From Crossaster papposus (Eukaryota; Echinodermata; Asteroidea; Velatida; Solasteridae), in contig JBAIAA010000650.1 in NCBI GenBank assembly GCA_037893245.1, forward strand, positions 1,302,001 through 1,366,000: a DNA stretch of 64,000 nt, in the 5' to 3' direction. The position numbers were made by a program, and so were the translations under genes. The notes below the pieces were generated by a model that saw only the letters and a program-made list of their open reading frames with translations, searched no databases and was not told where the DNA came from. Position 1 is the first letter of the stretch. Each line of letters starts with the position of its first letter. Positions 11,936 through 27,417 of the stretch are shown piece after piece.

Positions 11936-14900
11936 CGTTTCATTTTAGAGAATACATGGGATAAACGACATTATGTCAATCGCGAGCCATTATTGGCTCT
12001 TTGCAAAATGTACTTACTAAAATGAAAACAATATACCGTCCATATGACACAAGGTTCAGACATGTTTAGTTATGCGGAGCCAGGGTGATGGCTTTTAATT
12101 TCACGGCGCCGGTTGTCTGCAAAAACAAGCCCTTTTTAATCGACATCCACGCAGCCAACGCCTACACTCTAGTTTCATCCTGGTATCAAGTGAACTCTAA
12201 AAAGGCAGAGATACCCTCAAAATAATTGCCTAAAACTGATGCACGATATAACGCCGAGTGAAGGTGATATGAGTTAAGTAAGAAGAAAACTACAGAAAGA
12301 TTTAACGCTGGCTAATTATTATGCCACAAATTCGTATTTAAGACGGTCTTTACAAAACAAGCGCGTTTGGTTTGGTACTCTCTATAGCTATGAGAAAAAA
12401 GTGTCCGTATATACTTGCTGTAAATAAAGACGCACAATCATCAATCTGAGACAGTCTGGACGCCCACGGCACACACACACTTCACAGTTGTAACGTAATT
12501 ACAGAGGGATAGACACAGCCACATCACTGAGGCAAGAAATGTCAGGATATGAGGTATCGACTCGTAGCATACATTGACATTAAGATTTACTGTCCCATCA
12601 AGACCTTCCACCCCCTTCCCTTCCATCCCCTCAAGTTAAAGTCAGTGTGAGAAAGCTTTTAGCAGTTGAGACAACCATATCAACGTGTTGAGCCACGAGA
12701 ACAGCTCGAGGGGAATTTGACAAGATACCACTGGGACAGTGCAAGGTTCACCTTTTTTTACAATAAGACGTATACAGTTGGTGCTAAGGTAAAAGGAACG
12801 GCAATCTGGAGGTCGTAGGTTCAATCTCTGCTCCAATCAATGTCATCGTTGTGCGGCAACTATCCACGACACATCAATTTGTGGTGCGACTAACGAATAA
12901 TGCATCTCTCCCCTAATGGTTTATTTGCAAGAAACCCCAGTAAATAAATAGCCTTTCTAGTTTCCCAAAACTCTCAACAGCAGTTGACCTTTTGTAGTTA
13001 TAGTATTGTTCCTGGAGGGAATTAGGGACTGTAACCTAGGATTGTTTTAGCAGATGTGCCAACTAACCAGGATCCCCTGGATGGCATTTGGTAATTAAAA
13101 TCACCCTCTGCAATAACGTCGTTCTACTTCTTCACAGCTGTACACTTTTTACTCTTGAAGCCTCGATGACATTTGCTGTGACATTTGCCGTAGATGAATA
13201 ATTTTGCATTAATTGCCAGTGACAGTGAAACGTGGCCATGATCCATCTGATATAAGGTTACATTTCAGTACACTGCTTTTGCACCAACGAATTAGAGCTC
13301 AAATTTTCACTTTATAACCGTAACTGCTTTTTACTAAGTAGTAAGTACAGGACCAAATCCGCCAAAATCCATCACTCACTCTGCAGCAGTACTGCATAAT
13401 GGGCAAAATCAATCAGATTCCCCAAATGCTTCGGGCCTCCTGGCCCAGGTCCATCATAATCCAATAAATTTAACCAAGCAGAACCACGTCTCCCCAAATT
13501 CACTAAAATGTGGGGGTGGATTTTGATGGATTTGGGAAGGTTATAGGGTTAATGTAGTGCAGTGTATAGTGTAAGGGTCCCCGTACTATTTCACCCTTCA
13601 CACGCCACGCAATTTGTCTGGTTCCCTAACGTAATTACTTCCCAGTCGATCAATCTTATAAAGAGGATTCTTTTCGAACACAGAAACTACTAGTTTTTTT
13701 GTTAGTCTCTTGGCAATAACAATTTGGCTGCATTTGCGTTTTTGGTCTTCGCATTTGTTTGGTACACGAAAAGAGAAAGAAAATACGCATTACCTTGAAT
13801 TAACATTTTTTCCTATGGTATTTGTAAATTTCTTACATTTATTTACGCGTATTGTAAGTGTTGCCTAAATAAAGTGTTGCCTTTAGAATTCCCCAAAGGT
13901 TCAAAAGTCAAATGCATTCATTGAAACACCATCCAAAATTTACCTGGTCCTATATATTGCACAATAATGTGATAAACAAATAAATCTCATAGATGTATGC
14001 ATGCATTATGCATTGACATATACGGCATGGACTATGCAATAAACAAACTGGCCAGTCGTTTTTTTAAGTCTCGCCCGAGTTCTCTCCAAGGCTTGCCTAT
14101 TGGTATACTACGTCTTCGTTTGCATGGCAACCGGATAATCATTAATCTCGATGAGCCTTCATTAAATAGTAAGGGCTTATGTCACTGGCCCATCACCCTA
14201 GTATTAAAACCTGCGGCTATTTTGGGCCAGTACCACACCGTTTCTGTGTCTGTAACTGGTAAATTTATATTAAAAAACGACCCTGTAATGTGATATCTAA
14301 TGTTTTTTATATCGAAGAGTTTAAAAGGATTTAGAGGGCCAGATTTTGCGGTTTTTTTAAATTAAAAATGAAGACCCTTCCGGTCAAAATTATTCAACAG
14401 AATATTCGTTGTAAAGTATTTGATCCAACGAAAAAGCCGATATTTTATTAAAAGATAAACGAACACATTTTTATTTCGATTACATAACATTTTAAACCAT
14501 ATTCAGTGAAATACAGTTCATATTCCCGTCATAGTATCTAAATATTTAAAGCTCGTGAATGATTGATATGTTTTTTATAGTGCGCTGTTTACACCGTTTT
14601 AGCCTTTAAAAAAAATCAGATACAATTTCTTTGAAGCCGCGAGTTATAAACGTCGAGACCGAAGTCCGACTAAAATTACAGATAGGGGGAATTTCTTAGG
14701 GCGTGAAAATTGAGCTCATAAATCAAAAACTAATTTCATTAAGGTCGTGTGTGCCCCCTTCTGTGGAGTCAACAGCCGTGAAGAATAGTCGACAGCCGAG
14801 GGCGGGGGGAGGGCTAGCGGTAGGGAAAGGGAAGGGGGCTCAGTTGATATCGAGTCGCCTCCGATTCATGTATAAGAATGACGACAATGCAAGGGTAATT

Positions 14901-16062
14901 ACGTAAAAACAAAATTCTCGGTAAACAATTTTTGCCGCCATCATGAAACACAAAGGGAACAAGTGAGGATAGCTCTTGACACAACAAATTGTATATTATA
15001 TATACTGGACAGTCTGAAGAACGTAATCTGCACAATTTAAATTAAATCGAAATAATTATTACATGTATTATACGAAATTAATAGTAAATTTGAACAATGT
15101 TGTTCGTTAAGGCATGGTTCGATTGCAAGAAAATGAAAATGAAGAAAAAACGGTGAATATACACACGTTTTCAGATAAAGACTAGCACTGTGCACCCTTT
15201 CAATTTGTCTTCAAAAAGAATGAGCGAGTGGAATGAAAGCGAATTGTGCACAGTGTCCTTGGACAACACCTGACATTCAAGAAGTGTTTCTTCAGCTAGA
15301 CCGACAATGTGACCTTTGACCTCCGCCAGCAATCAAGGGTTCCCGCGTTCCAGCCGCATCATTGTCATTCCTTTCCTCGTGAAGTCACGCACAGCATCGC
15401 TGTACCAAAACAGTCTAGTGACGCGGCCGCACCTTCACGAGCTACAACCAGATTGTTCAACGCAGAATTAAGACAGCTAGACGACAAGGTGCCTGCCTAG
15501 TATAAGCTTTACATCAATTTTCCTGTCTGTTTGTGTAATAGAGCACCGGGGTGTCTGAGCGTGGATGTCTAATGCGCCCGCATCAATTCAAGTGACACGG
15601 GATGAACGCACGGTGTTCACGGACAGACACGCAATTCTGCATGCACCGTGCAGTTGTAATTGCTATCGTACCCCGATAGCAAGTAACGAGTCATAGCAAA
15701 ATCGGGGCGCACCTATAACATTATACCTGCAATCTCCGGACGGCTCGACCGCTTTGGAAGTACAGCTTGTATACTGCATACCTTTGTGGTGTGTGTGCCT
15801 TAAATAAAAAACAACCGTATATGCCATATTTTGATACGGAGCAGATGCCGGGTTGTGGTATCATCGACCAACCGTATGTATTTTAATTACCTTTAAAGCT
15901 TTGCTATTTGAGGGATGGCAATAGTTTTACCACTGCAGGCACAACGGTAGCTGTTACGGGGTACCATAAGGACAATTGTCGCATGTTGGTGATGACTCAA
16001 AAACAAACATAGGCTGACTTGGAATCACTAGGGTATAGGTTCTAATTGTTAACTGAACCAAG

Positions 16063-17087
16063 ATGGAAGCCCAGCAAACGAGCAGAAATGACAGCAACGG
16101 ATTTGTCAACGGACCGATATCCTGCGAGAGTTGGCAGATAGCTCAGCCCGCTGTCTACCAACTGGGCTGCTTCATCATCGCCAATGGACTCCTGGTTCCC
16201 CCCAACGTGGGGATCTACCAGGCCCTCTGGCTCCGCATCTGTCTGGTCCTGGGGCTCTTCTGCCACGTGTTGTGGGCGGGGCCCGCCCTCTGCTGGCCTG
16301 ACGGGCTGGCCTGGCAGCTGGCCGCCTTCCTGGCCAACGTTGCTCACCTCGTCTACCTCTCCTACCTCGTCTATCCGGTGACCTTCGACGAAGACGTCCA
16401 GAAGGTCTACCGGGCACTCTTTAGGCCCTTCAACGTCTCGCGGCAGCAGTTCCGCGTGATGCTTGACAGTGGTGGCGATATTTACGAGCTGGATCAGACG
16501 GGTCACTACGCCACGGAAGGCCGGACCAGAACGGACAGGGTGTTGTCGTTGCTTATCTCGGGGAGGTGAGTTCATTATAAACGATACTTCTTATGTTTGC
16601 ATCTTAGGATAGATCAAGCATGAAATTATTGGCTTTTTAGTCGTCCTGCTCCTGAAACCCACTATTATTGATGATATCCGTTAATAAGATGGTCATTAGT
16701 CATTTTACCATGCATTTTATCTGAGACTTCGTTTAATTTGTAATCACCTTAAAAGATTTCCTTTGAACTTTTGTCTTCGTCCTCGTTTAGTTATCTTCTC
16801 ATATTAAGTACGTTGGCCTCTTTCAAAACTCGACATGTACCCGAAATCATAGGAAAAACAAGCAAGCTTTAAAAACAGACTATCAACACTTGACGCACAA
16901 ATTCAGACGCAATTTTGTACACTGGCAACGGGGTAAGCTTTATCCATATTATAATGGAGCTATCGTCCAGGGCCGCACATAATTAGAGATGATGTTGACG
17001 CCAATAGAGTTTGCACCAATCTTCTTGTATCAGAGTGTTAACAGCCGGGCTCATCATTGTGTCATCGGAAGAGTTAAGGCAAACGGT

Positions 17088-17119
<32 letters not shown>

Positions 17120-17136
17120 GTCGTCTTTGTGTCAAC

Positions 17137-17169
<33 letters not shown>

Positions 17170-19582
17170 TTTCCCTGTCGAGATCACAGTTGAATTACCG
17201 TAACATGGATATTGACGAGGCTGGGGAAAGATGGCCCCGAGGGGTGAAACAGCGCGTGATAAACTTCACACCAATTACGGTCTGCCTGCATTAAGGTGCC
17301 TAGTCGTTATTGCACTGTGTCGATGTCTGACGCGGCATCTGCGCGACGGTGTGAAATCACAACCTCTTTAGGTAATGGACCCGTAAAGGTCATCATAATA
17401 CCCGTCTCAGTTTGAAGGTCGAATGGTTGACATTTCTCAGTTAATGCACTCGGTTGGTTATCCAACCAAACGTATACGGTTCTTCCATTTAGTAAAATGG
17501 TTTTCTTTTTTTATCGTCCATGCTTCCGTCGTCTACGCAATTGAAATATTTTTACGGTTTTTTTCTCAATCTTACTCCACCTTTTGGATGCAAGAAATTA
17601 TTTACAAATAAATCGGCAATGGAAGTTATTAGTAGTAGTGAAAGTACACTCAGCCTTTAAAGCTTTTTGTTGTTGTTTGTTCCAATGGAATGGCATACCG
17701 ATTACAATTCTTACTATTTTAGACGACTGTTGCATGTATCACTATCAGGTGCATCCAATATCTTCCATGCGGGATCGATGCAGATTCATATCAAGGTGAC
17801 GAATTTGATACACAACGTAGAACATGAAATTGCATCAACTGAATGACAAGGTCCACATGAAAAGATCTCTGACAAAAAGGTTGACATTCTATCTATGGCG
17901 TTTTATTAAATCAAATTTAAATTGTAGACGCCGGCCATCTAGGCACTGTTGCAAGGGAAACAACTTGGCCTCTCAGCGTGCAAATACCAAGGAAAATGTC
18001 CTTTATATAGCAACCCATGGCATTCAAACTGTGAAAAAGCGAAACAAGTTGTAGATTAACTCCGTTTTCAAGAATTGTTTATGCAAATTGCCCTCCACAA
18101 GGCGAAAGGCCACTCGAGGTGTAAGCTACACAGGCAAGTGTGGAAGAACTCACACTAGTGAAACACGACAATCTGATCTCTTCACAGTATGAATAGGGTA
18201 ATTGGTATGGGTAACTCATCCACTGCAGTGTGTTAATAATGCATCTACCCATATTAGGCGTTTAAGTGTCATAGCCAAGGCTGGGCTTGAACCCACAACC
18301 TGCAGAACTACCAGCAGACAACGAATTAAATTAGACCACATTAAATTAAATTAGACCACGGCACTTCCACACTGGTTCGTGTAATACAGTTTGACGTTTG
18401 TCTTCTCCCCAATGCCAATAGGATGCGAGTTGCCGCCAAGGGCCGATTTCTGCACCATATCTACCCGTCGCAGTTCCTCGACTCGCTGGAATGGCAGGGT
18501 AGTCGGTCCAACTGCGGCCCATCTACCTTCCAGGTACACGCAAAACTAGTATTTGACATTTCTGTTGGGCCCTGTTGGATTCAGCAGGCAAGTCATTTTT
18601 TAAATCCTGGAAAGCATTCAGATTCGCCAAGTTGAACTCTGTTGGATCCAGCAGCAAACAGATAAATAAGACACAGTTGGATTCTGTTGGCTTTAGCAGG
18701 CAGGTCATTTTATATATTTTACCCAACAACTTGGCGAGTTTGACTATGTTGGATTGAGCAGTAAAGTCATACGAGTAAGTTGGACTCTGTTGGTTTTAGC
18801 AGGGAAGTTCTGGGGAAACATTAGGGGGTTAGGGTTAAAAGAAGTATCGAAACCAATTAAAAGACTGCTTGGATGAGGAACAACGCATACTCTAGATAGT
18901 TTAAAGGAGAAAGAAATCATTTAAAAAAGATATGAAGTCAGAAGTAATTATGTTTACATTAATGCTTCCATGTGTTGACATACAGGTAACAGTGACTGCT
19001 GACACCGACTGCCGATACATACAATGGCAGAAGAAGGCTCTAGACAAGTTCCTAGACAAGGAGGGCTTCATGAGGGTCGTCTTCGAGACAACGGTGGGCA
19101 AAGACATCACCACCAAGCTCTACTCCATCAACGAAGAGACAGAGAGCCCTTCCGTGCTCAATGTCAACCAGAGAGCCAACAAGAGTGGCGCTCCGGCGCA
19201 GCGCGCCAGCGTGCCGGAGATAGCCGAGATCTGCCTGCCGGACGAACAAGAGGAAGACCGGGGGCTGCTCTCCCATAAATGGGAACGGGCGCTCTCACTT
19301 GATGAAGAGTTTGCTCTGGGTGCGGTTGGTGGCAGGGGTGGCACCCAGCAGAATCTTGGCGGAATGAATCAATTGGTTGTGCCGAGATCCGGCAGTGTGT
19401 CCAGTCTGCATTCAGTTCGCTCCATGGTGGACATCAGGGCCAGTATTGCGTCCGGGAGAGGAGCCGACGCCACCAACCGGTCCAGCCTGACGCCAGGGGC
19501 AGCTGGGGACAGGTCACCCAAAGTCAGCCGCATGACGTCACACACTAGCGGTACACCAAGCAGTTTGAGAAGGGTTCATTAG
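16063..19582 (+). CDS. BVES: Popeye domain-containing protein, BVES/POPDC1-like (3 exons, 403 aa)
   Basis: Exons 16063-16565, 18422-18533 and 18986-19582 join in phase (503+112+597 nt). The middle exon is exactly 112 nt, as in the upstream Popeye gene, and intron phases (2, then 0) are the same. Residues about 50-115 are strongly hydrophobic and give the three membrane passes; N9 sits in an N-D-S sequon on the short outer N terminus. The Popeye domain follows, with LLISGRMRV, GRFLHHIYPSQFLDS and FQVTVTADTDCRYIQW. VYRALFRPFNVS and VGKDITTKLYSINE are closest to vertebrate BVES. The usual D-S-P-E-W/F motif reads D-S-L-E-W (residues 188-192), so the conserved proline is lost. The C-terminal 115 residues are Ser/Arg-rich and look disordered, as in BVES. 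The family is certain; one-to-one BVES orthology is an inference. Confidence 0.92.
16566..18421. other. Intron 1 of BVES-like gene
   Basis: No extra coding exon is needed or seen. It contains the extreme G/C inverted homopolymer at 17088-17169. The short open frames around 17423-18054 have no family resemblance. Confidence 0.6.
17088..17169. repeat. Inverted homopolymer: 31 G then 32 C, 19-nt spacer
   Basis: An uninterrupted run of 31 G (17088-17118) is followed by TGT, a 13-nt loop, ACA and 32 C (17138-17169). TGT and ACA extend the pairing, so the whole block is one perfect hairpin. Either strand alone could also form a G-quadruplex or i-motif. It lies in intron 1 of the BVES-like gene. 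Run lengths in such sequence are prone to sequencing error. Confidence 0.95.
18565..18810. repeat. Degenerate repeat in intron 2 of BVES-like gene
   Basis: Variants of CTGTTGGATTCAGCAGGCAAGTCATTTT recur four to five times at about 60-75 bp spacing, starting about 30 bp after the 5' splice site at 18533. Period and identity vary, so this is a decayed minisatellite. Confidence 0.65.
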
Positions 19583-20849
19583 TGCATGGTATCATCTGCG
19601 CATGCGCAAAACATCGTCCACTCACATCTCGCTATGGTAAATCATCTGCATAATCACGGCCATCTTCCACCAATCAGCTGTTTTTGTGAACGTGTTTTCT
19701 GTTTCGTGTTTCGTGTCATTTTCTTTCAGTTATTATTTTTCATTTATATCATTTTTTTATTAAATATTTTAGTTATAACTTTCATATATTATAGGCCTAT
19801 TAGCCCACAGAAAGCATATCTCATAGATTCCACAAGGATCAAACTAACCAACAAACAATAGCATGTTTACATTTCTGTTGCATCTATGTCATTTCAACAC
19901 AATATATTTTAAAGTAAATTTTGCACCTCATTTCACCAGCAATATAGGAGTCATTACACCTGCAATCAGGGTGGAGGGTTTTCTGGATGAATTCGATTCA
20001 TTGTTGCAAATCCGACATTATAGGCAATTCGTATAGTGCACATTGTAAGCAATGACCCAGGCCGGACTCGACCCCACAACCTGCAGCTTTACTCACACAT
20101 ATGGCAAATGCAATGCTCAAGGCAACTAGGCCACTGCACATGCACCCTACACAATTGCAGGCATCAGACAATTATTGAAGAATGGATTACAATGACCAAA
20201 GAATGTGGACACAACGCGATTTCAAAAGCTGGAAACTTGACACAAAGAAAGTTTGTTTCCTCCGGTGTAAATGTTGCAAATGTTGAAACTATGTCGCAGT
20301 ATTTATTCACCGAAAATATATTCCATCCTTCGCTTGATCCCTGTGTATCTTCTTGTTTTCAACAGAACCGATGCTCATTGAGACCGGATCCAAGAGAAGT
20401 AGCTTCCAGTCCGACCAAGGCCCCTTCCCTCTGACTGACCAAGGGGAAGAACATCACGTCTCATCCGTTTAAGATCAAACAATAACGATAGAGAATCTAG
20501 ATTGGGAAGGATCCCTGCCCGATATGGGGCATATGGTACACCCTCTTGTCGCTACACGCTACGCACACTTCCGACTCTTGTTACCCAACACATCCCTAGC
20601 CCTAGGTACATATCTGAAAGAAATTCCCGAGATTTCAGGAACACAATGACCAACACAAGCGAGGAGTCTCCCTTGCCACATAATTATTACCTCGCTTTAT
20701 AATGTTGGGAAGAGGAAAACACTGCCGAAAGACCACTGTCACCAGAAACAATAAAACCTGGACAAATTCATGGTCTATAAAACTTTGCATTCTTACAACC
20801 AAAGTTGCCAGGTGTCGTGGTTCAAAGTGTGCAGCCATGCACTGCACGG

Positions 20850-20890
20850 CGCAGTCGCAGTCGCAGTCGCAGTCGCAGTCGCAATCGCAC
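20850..20890. repeat. GTCGCA hexanucleotide repeat
   Basis: About six copies of GCAGTC. It yields Ser-Arg, Ser-Gln or Cys-Asp dipeptide runs in different frames that should not be taken as protein. Confidence 0.9.
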
Positions 20891-21897
20891 AATATTAAAC
20901 CAGAAACTATTTTGTATACAAGTATTAAAAGATATTCGAATCCACACGTACGACGTCCACAATACTAATTTACTGGTACTCTATTTTTACTACATGTACA
21001 TGTACTGAGAACACACTCATTCCGAGCCACATCATCAATACGTGAAACAGGAGAACAAATTCCTTTTATCAAAGTAAATATTGCGTTGTCACAAAGATGG
21101 TTTTAAATCAGAAAATTAGGTGGAACGGCACCTCAACACGCAGCATTAATTAATATAAAATAAACAACTGAGGGCGCTCTTGTACTTCAACGGAACGCTT
21201 TTACACTTTGCACATTTGAATTACCACGATCCTAGCTAGTAATTAAGGGCAATGCGGCTATGTTTAGCTTTATGTTTGAAAGCTGTAAAACTGCCATACA
21301 CTTGTTGCTTTGTGTTTTTATTTAATGAAAAAATTGTTATTGTCTCAAATATGTATTATTCTCACTTTTTGTTTCATCACTTGCACTTAAAAGAATGAGG
21401 TTTGTTCAAAAAAGGGATTGTTTTTATATTGATAAACAAGTAACATTTTAAAATTATAATTGTGTTTTTTTTAATTTATAATTGAGCAGTCGAATAAAAC
21501 CAATGTCAGTTGCCATAGACTCTTCTGAAAAATTTTCAGGTTTTTGGTTAATTTATTCTTTGATATGATGTATATACATGTAGGCCCCTATAATGAGCAT
21601 TAATTTTATTTAATGAAACGCAAATTTCACCTTTGACAGGGATTTAAAAAAATTGTTGTTTACACTTAAATAATCACATTTCTAAAAGTCATTTCACCCA
21701 AAATGGTGTAAAAGATAGTGAATAAACCTTCAATAATTATGTTTTTCCTAAAAGTATATAGACCTACTACAGTGTACTAGTACTAGTTTTATGGACTGAA
21801 GAACATACATGTATTTCATAAAACAATGTACATGTACAACTTCAATACAATATTCCTGTTTAGTCGTCATGTAACATTACAGAAATGTATAGTTGAC

Positions 21898-22131
21898 TGG
21901 GGCTAATTTCATGGAACTGCTAAGCGGTAACAATTTGCTTAGCATGAACATTCTTCCTTGACCAAAACTGTTTCAAAATGTCCAGGTGTTTGTATTACTG
22001 GTATTCAGCCGTTTTTTTGCTTAGCATTAAAAAGCACATGAATTTTTGGCTAGTAAACTGATTTGACTGACCAAGATTTGTTGCGAGGCTAAGCACATTT
22101 TTGTGCTTAGCAGCTCCATGAAATTGACCCT
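21898..22131. repeat. Palindromic miniature inverted-repeat element, copy 1
   Basis: The left end is GGGGCTAATTTCATGGAACT then GCTAAGC. The right end is its near reverse complement: GCTTAGCAGCTCCATGAAAT then TGACCC. An inner pair AGCACATTTTTGTGCTTAGC is itself palindromic. Related copies are at 32826-33050, 42573-42823 and, decayed, 50293-50590. It is a non-autonomous element with no coding sequence. Confidence 0.8.
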
Positions 22132-22230
22132 AGGTCACAACATTGTAAGTAATATAGCCACACACCAGCAAAAATATGGGGCCAACTTTGGGGACAAATT
22201 AGGTATTAGCGAAGTCGACTTGGAACTTAC

Positions 22231-22293
22231 CTGGCTTTGTCGTCAGCTGGAAGCTTGATGAGAGGTCAAAGTAACCATGTTGACATGCCATTG
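22231..22293 (-). other. Candidate first coding exon on minus strand (weak)
   Basis: Reading leftwards from 22293, an ATG opens 21 codons (beginning MACQHGYFDL) and ends in AAGCCAG|GTAAGT, a near-consensus 5' splice site. Upstream on this strand (22420-22800) the DNA is richer in CpG, as in a promoter. I could not find convincing downstream exons, so it may be a non-coding transcript or chance. Confidence 0.2.
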
Positions 22294-23476
22294 TCCTACG
22301 GTTCACACCGTGTTGAGGGCAGATAGATGAATTGGCAAACAGCTCCAGAAAAGGGAATTTATTCCCATATATCCATGCAATTCGCAAAAACAATTCAGTT
22401 GTATACAAGTGCGACGTCACTGAACCTGTGCCGACAGTAGTCTGACGTTTTACTTGTGTATGCTAATGTTACCATTCCCGATGTTAGTAACCGGTAATTC
22501 TTAGTAACCTGCCATGTACGTTACTATTTATTTAGTACAAGCTTGTTCAACGACGACGACCAATGTTCGCCGAATTTCTCGTTCCTTATATCTAATTCCA
22601 ACGACGTGAAGCATGCACAACCGACTTGGTATGATGTACTTGTGCGCTGTCTAGTCCTAAACGGAAACGTGTCCCGCCTAATGGTCTAATTCTGTTGCAG
22701 ACGAAACGTGTTTTAATTTCGCAACAATAATGCACACAACATACATACAATGAATGCATGCGAGCTCTCGCCCTTCAAATAATGGCGCCTTTTGTCACTG
22801 CGCAAGTGCGCATGACCAAACGATATGCGGACTTTATAATGAACACCTTTTACATCTTTCAGTAATATTTTGTTCTTGATTTTAACTAATGCAGTGAGTT
22901 ATGGTAGTATTTTTTTTAAATACATAACAATTATTAAAAAGATGACTGAAGGAATAGTTTCGACGTCTTTTCACGATTAAAACACTTCAAAGCAACTCCC
23001 TAAATAGTTTTTTTGTTGAAGTAGTCGTATATGCGCTCGCAGGTCAGCGGTACGGTAGGGGGGCGTGGTGGTTCATCATGTGACACTTGATGGCGCTATA
23101 AAGACAACAACAACAGCTTCCATGAACTGAAGTAAGTAAGTCTAACGTGTTTGGTGGGTTTGTCGTATCCAGTACAACTTACAATTAAATAGGGCTGTCT
23201 ATGTTAATTGATCTTTTTAAACACCTGTTTCGTTAGCTGCGCTGGTACGTTTATAATAAGACAGATGTTAAAAAAGATCCATGTTACAGCCCCTATGACG
23301 CAACTTTCGTGAACTTATCAATATCAATTCCCTCCTAGAAAAAGTTCATGTCATCCAGATTATAATAATTATGCATGAACTCTGTATGGACTTTGTATTG
23401 TGTGGTTGTATCAAAGATACTGCCTATATCATGCCATTATATGCTTATAGGGACACTGCCCCGTTTTCAGGTTGGC

Positions 23477-23757
23477 ATAGCCATAGCGGTTCTTTCCTCG
23501 CCTTTCACCACTATGACCCGGGTTCGAACCCTGCCTGGGCCAATATGTGGATTGGGTTTTCAGTCCCTGCTTGATTTTTCCCCAGAATATTCTGCCGGGG
23601 TTTTCCTCCCACCTCTAAAACTGTACCTTCTTCTCATTGTCTTCTCTCAACAGGTTTCTTGAGTGCAGGCTTGCGATCTACAGTGCCTAGAGCGCTTTTG
23701 AGGGATCCTTGGTTTTATTACCAGAAAGAATTAATAATAATAATAAATAATTAAAGG
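23477..23757 (+). repeat. tRNA-derived SINE, family with GGGCCAATATGTGGATTGGG body
   Basis: A tRNA-like head ends in a good box B (GGGTTCGAACCCTGCC). The body reads GGGCCAATATGTGGATTGGG, TTTTCCTCCCACCTCTAAAA and CAGGTTTCTTGAG, with an (AAT)n tail. The same body occurs at 61768-61985, and the head alone at 52519-52600. It ends only a few bases before the first coding exon of BDH2, so it lies in the promoter, 5' UTR or 5' intron. Confidence 0.85.
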
Positions 23758-23771
23758 AAGAAGCAGTCGAC

Positions 23772-27417
<3,646 letters not shown>

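Larger units (their letters stand above)
6298..16062. other. 9.8 kb intergenic region between the two Popeye genes
   Basis: No exon with a recognisable protein was found. The region holds a degenerate tandem array (6590-7460), a GAAA microsatellite, a small palindrome (7651-7680), a dispersed repeat copy (9590-9740), an ATCCA-type microsatellite and tRNA-derived SINE pieces (11410-11575, 11745-11935). The longest open frames (9775-10158 minus, 10057-10386 plus, 13997-14293 plus) resemble no family and overlap nothing conserved. Distal regulatory elements of the Popeye genes could be here but cannot be seen from sequence alone. Confidence 0.6.
19583..23771. other. Intergenic region BVES-like to BDH2
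   Basis: The first few hundred bases are probably the 3' UTR of the BVES-like gene. The rest has SINE debris (about 20040-20100, minus-strand box-B-like GGTCGAGTCCGGC), a GTCGCA microsatellite, a palindromic miniature element (21898-22131), a weak candidate exon on the minus strand (22231-22293) and a SINE just before BDH2. Around 23080-23127, a GC-richer stretch ends in GAAGTAAGTAAG, a good 5' splice site that could close a non-coding first exon of BDH2. Confidence 0.5.

Noticed and set aside
17011..17193. Poly-Gly / poly-Pro frames
   Set aside because: They are translations of the G31 and C32 homopolymers in an intron.
20036..20434. 132-codon plus-strand frame after the BVES-like gene
   Set aside because: It overlaps SINE-derived sequence, has many Cys/His without zinc-finger spacing, and shows no family resemblance.
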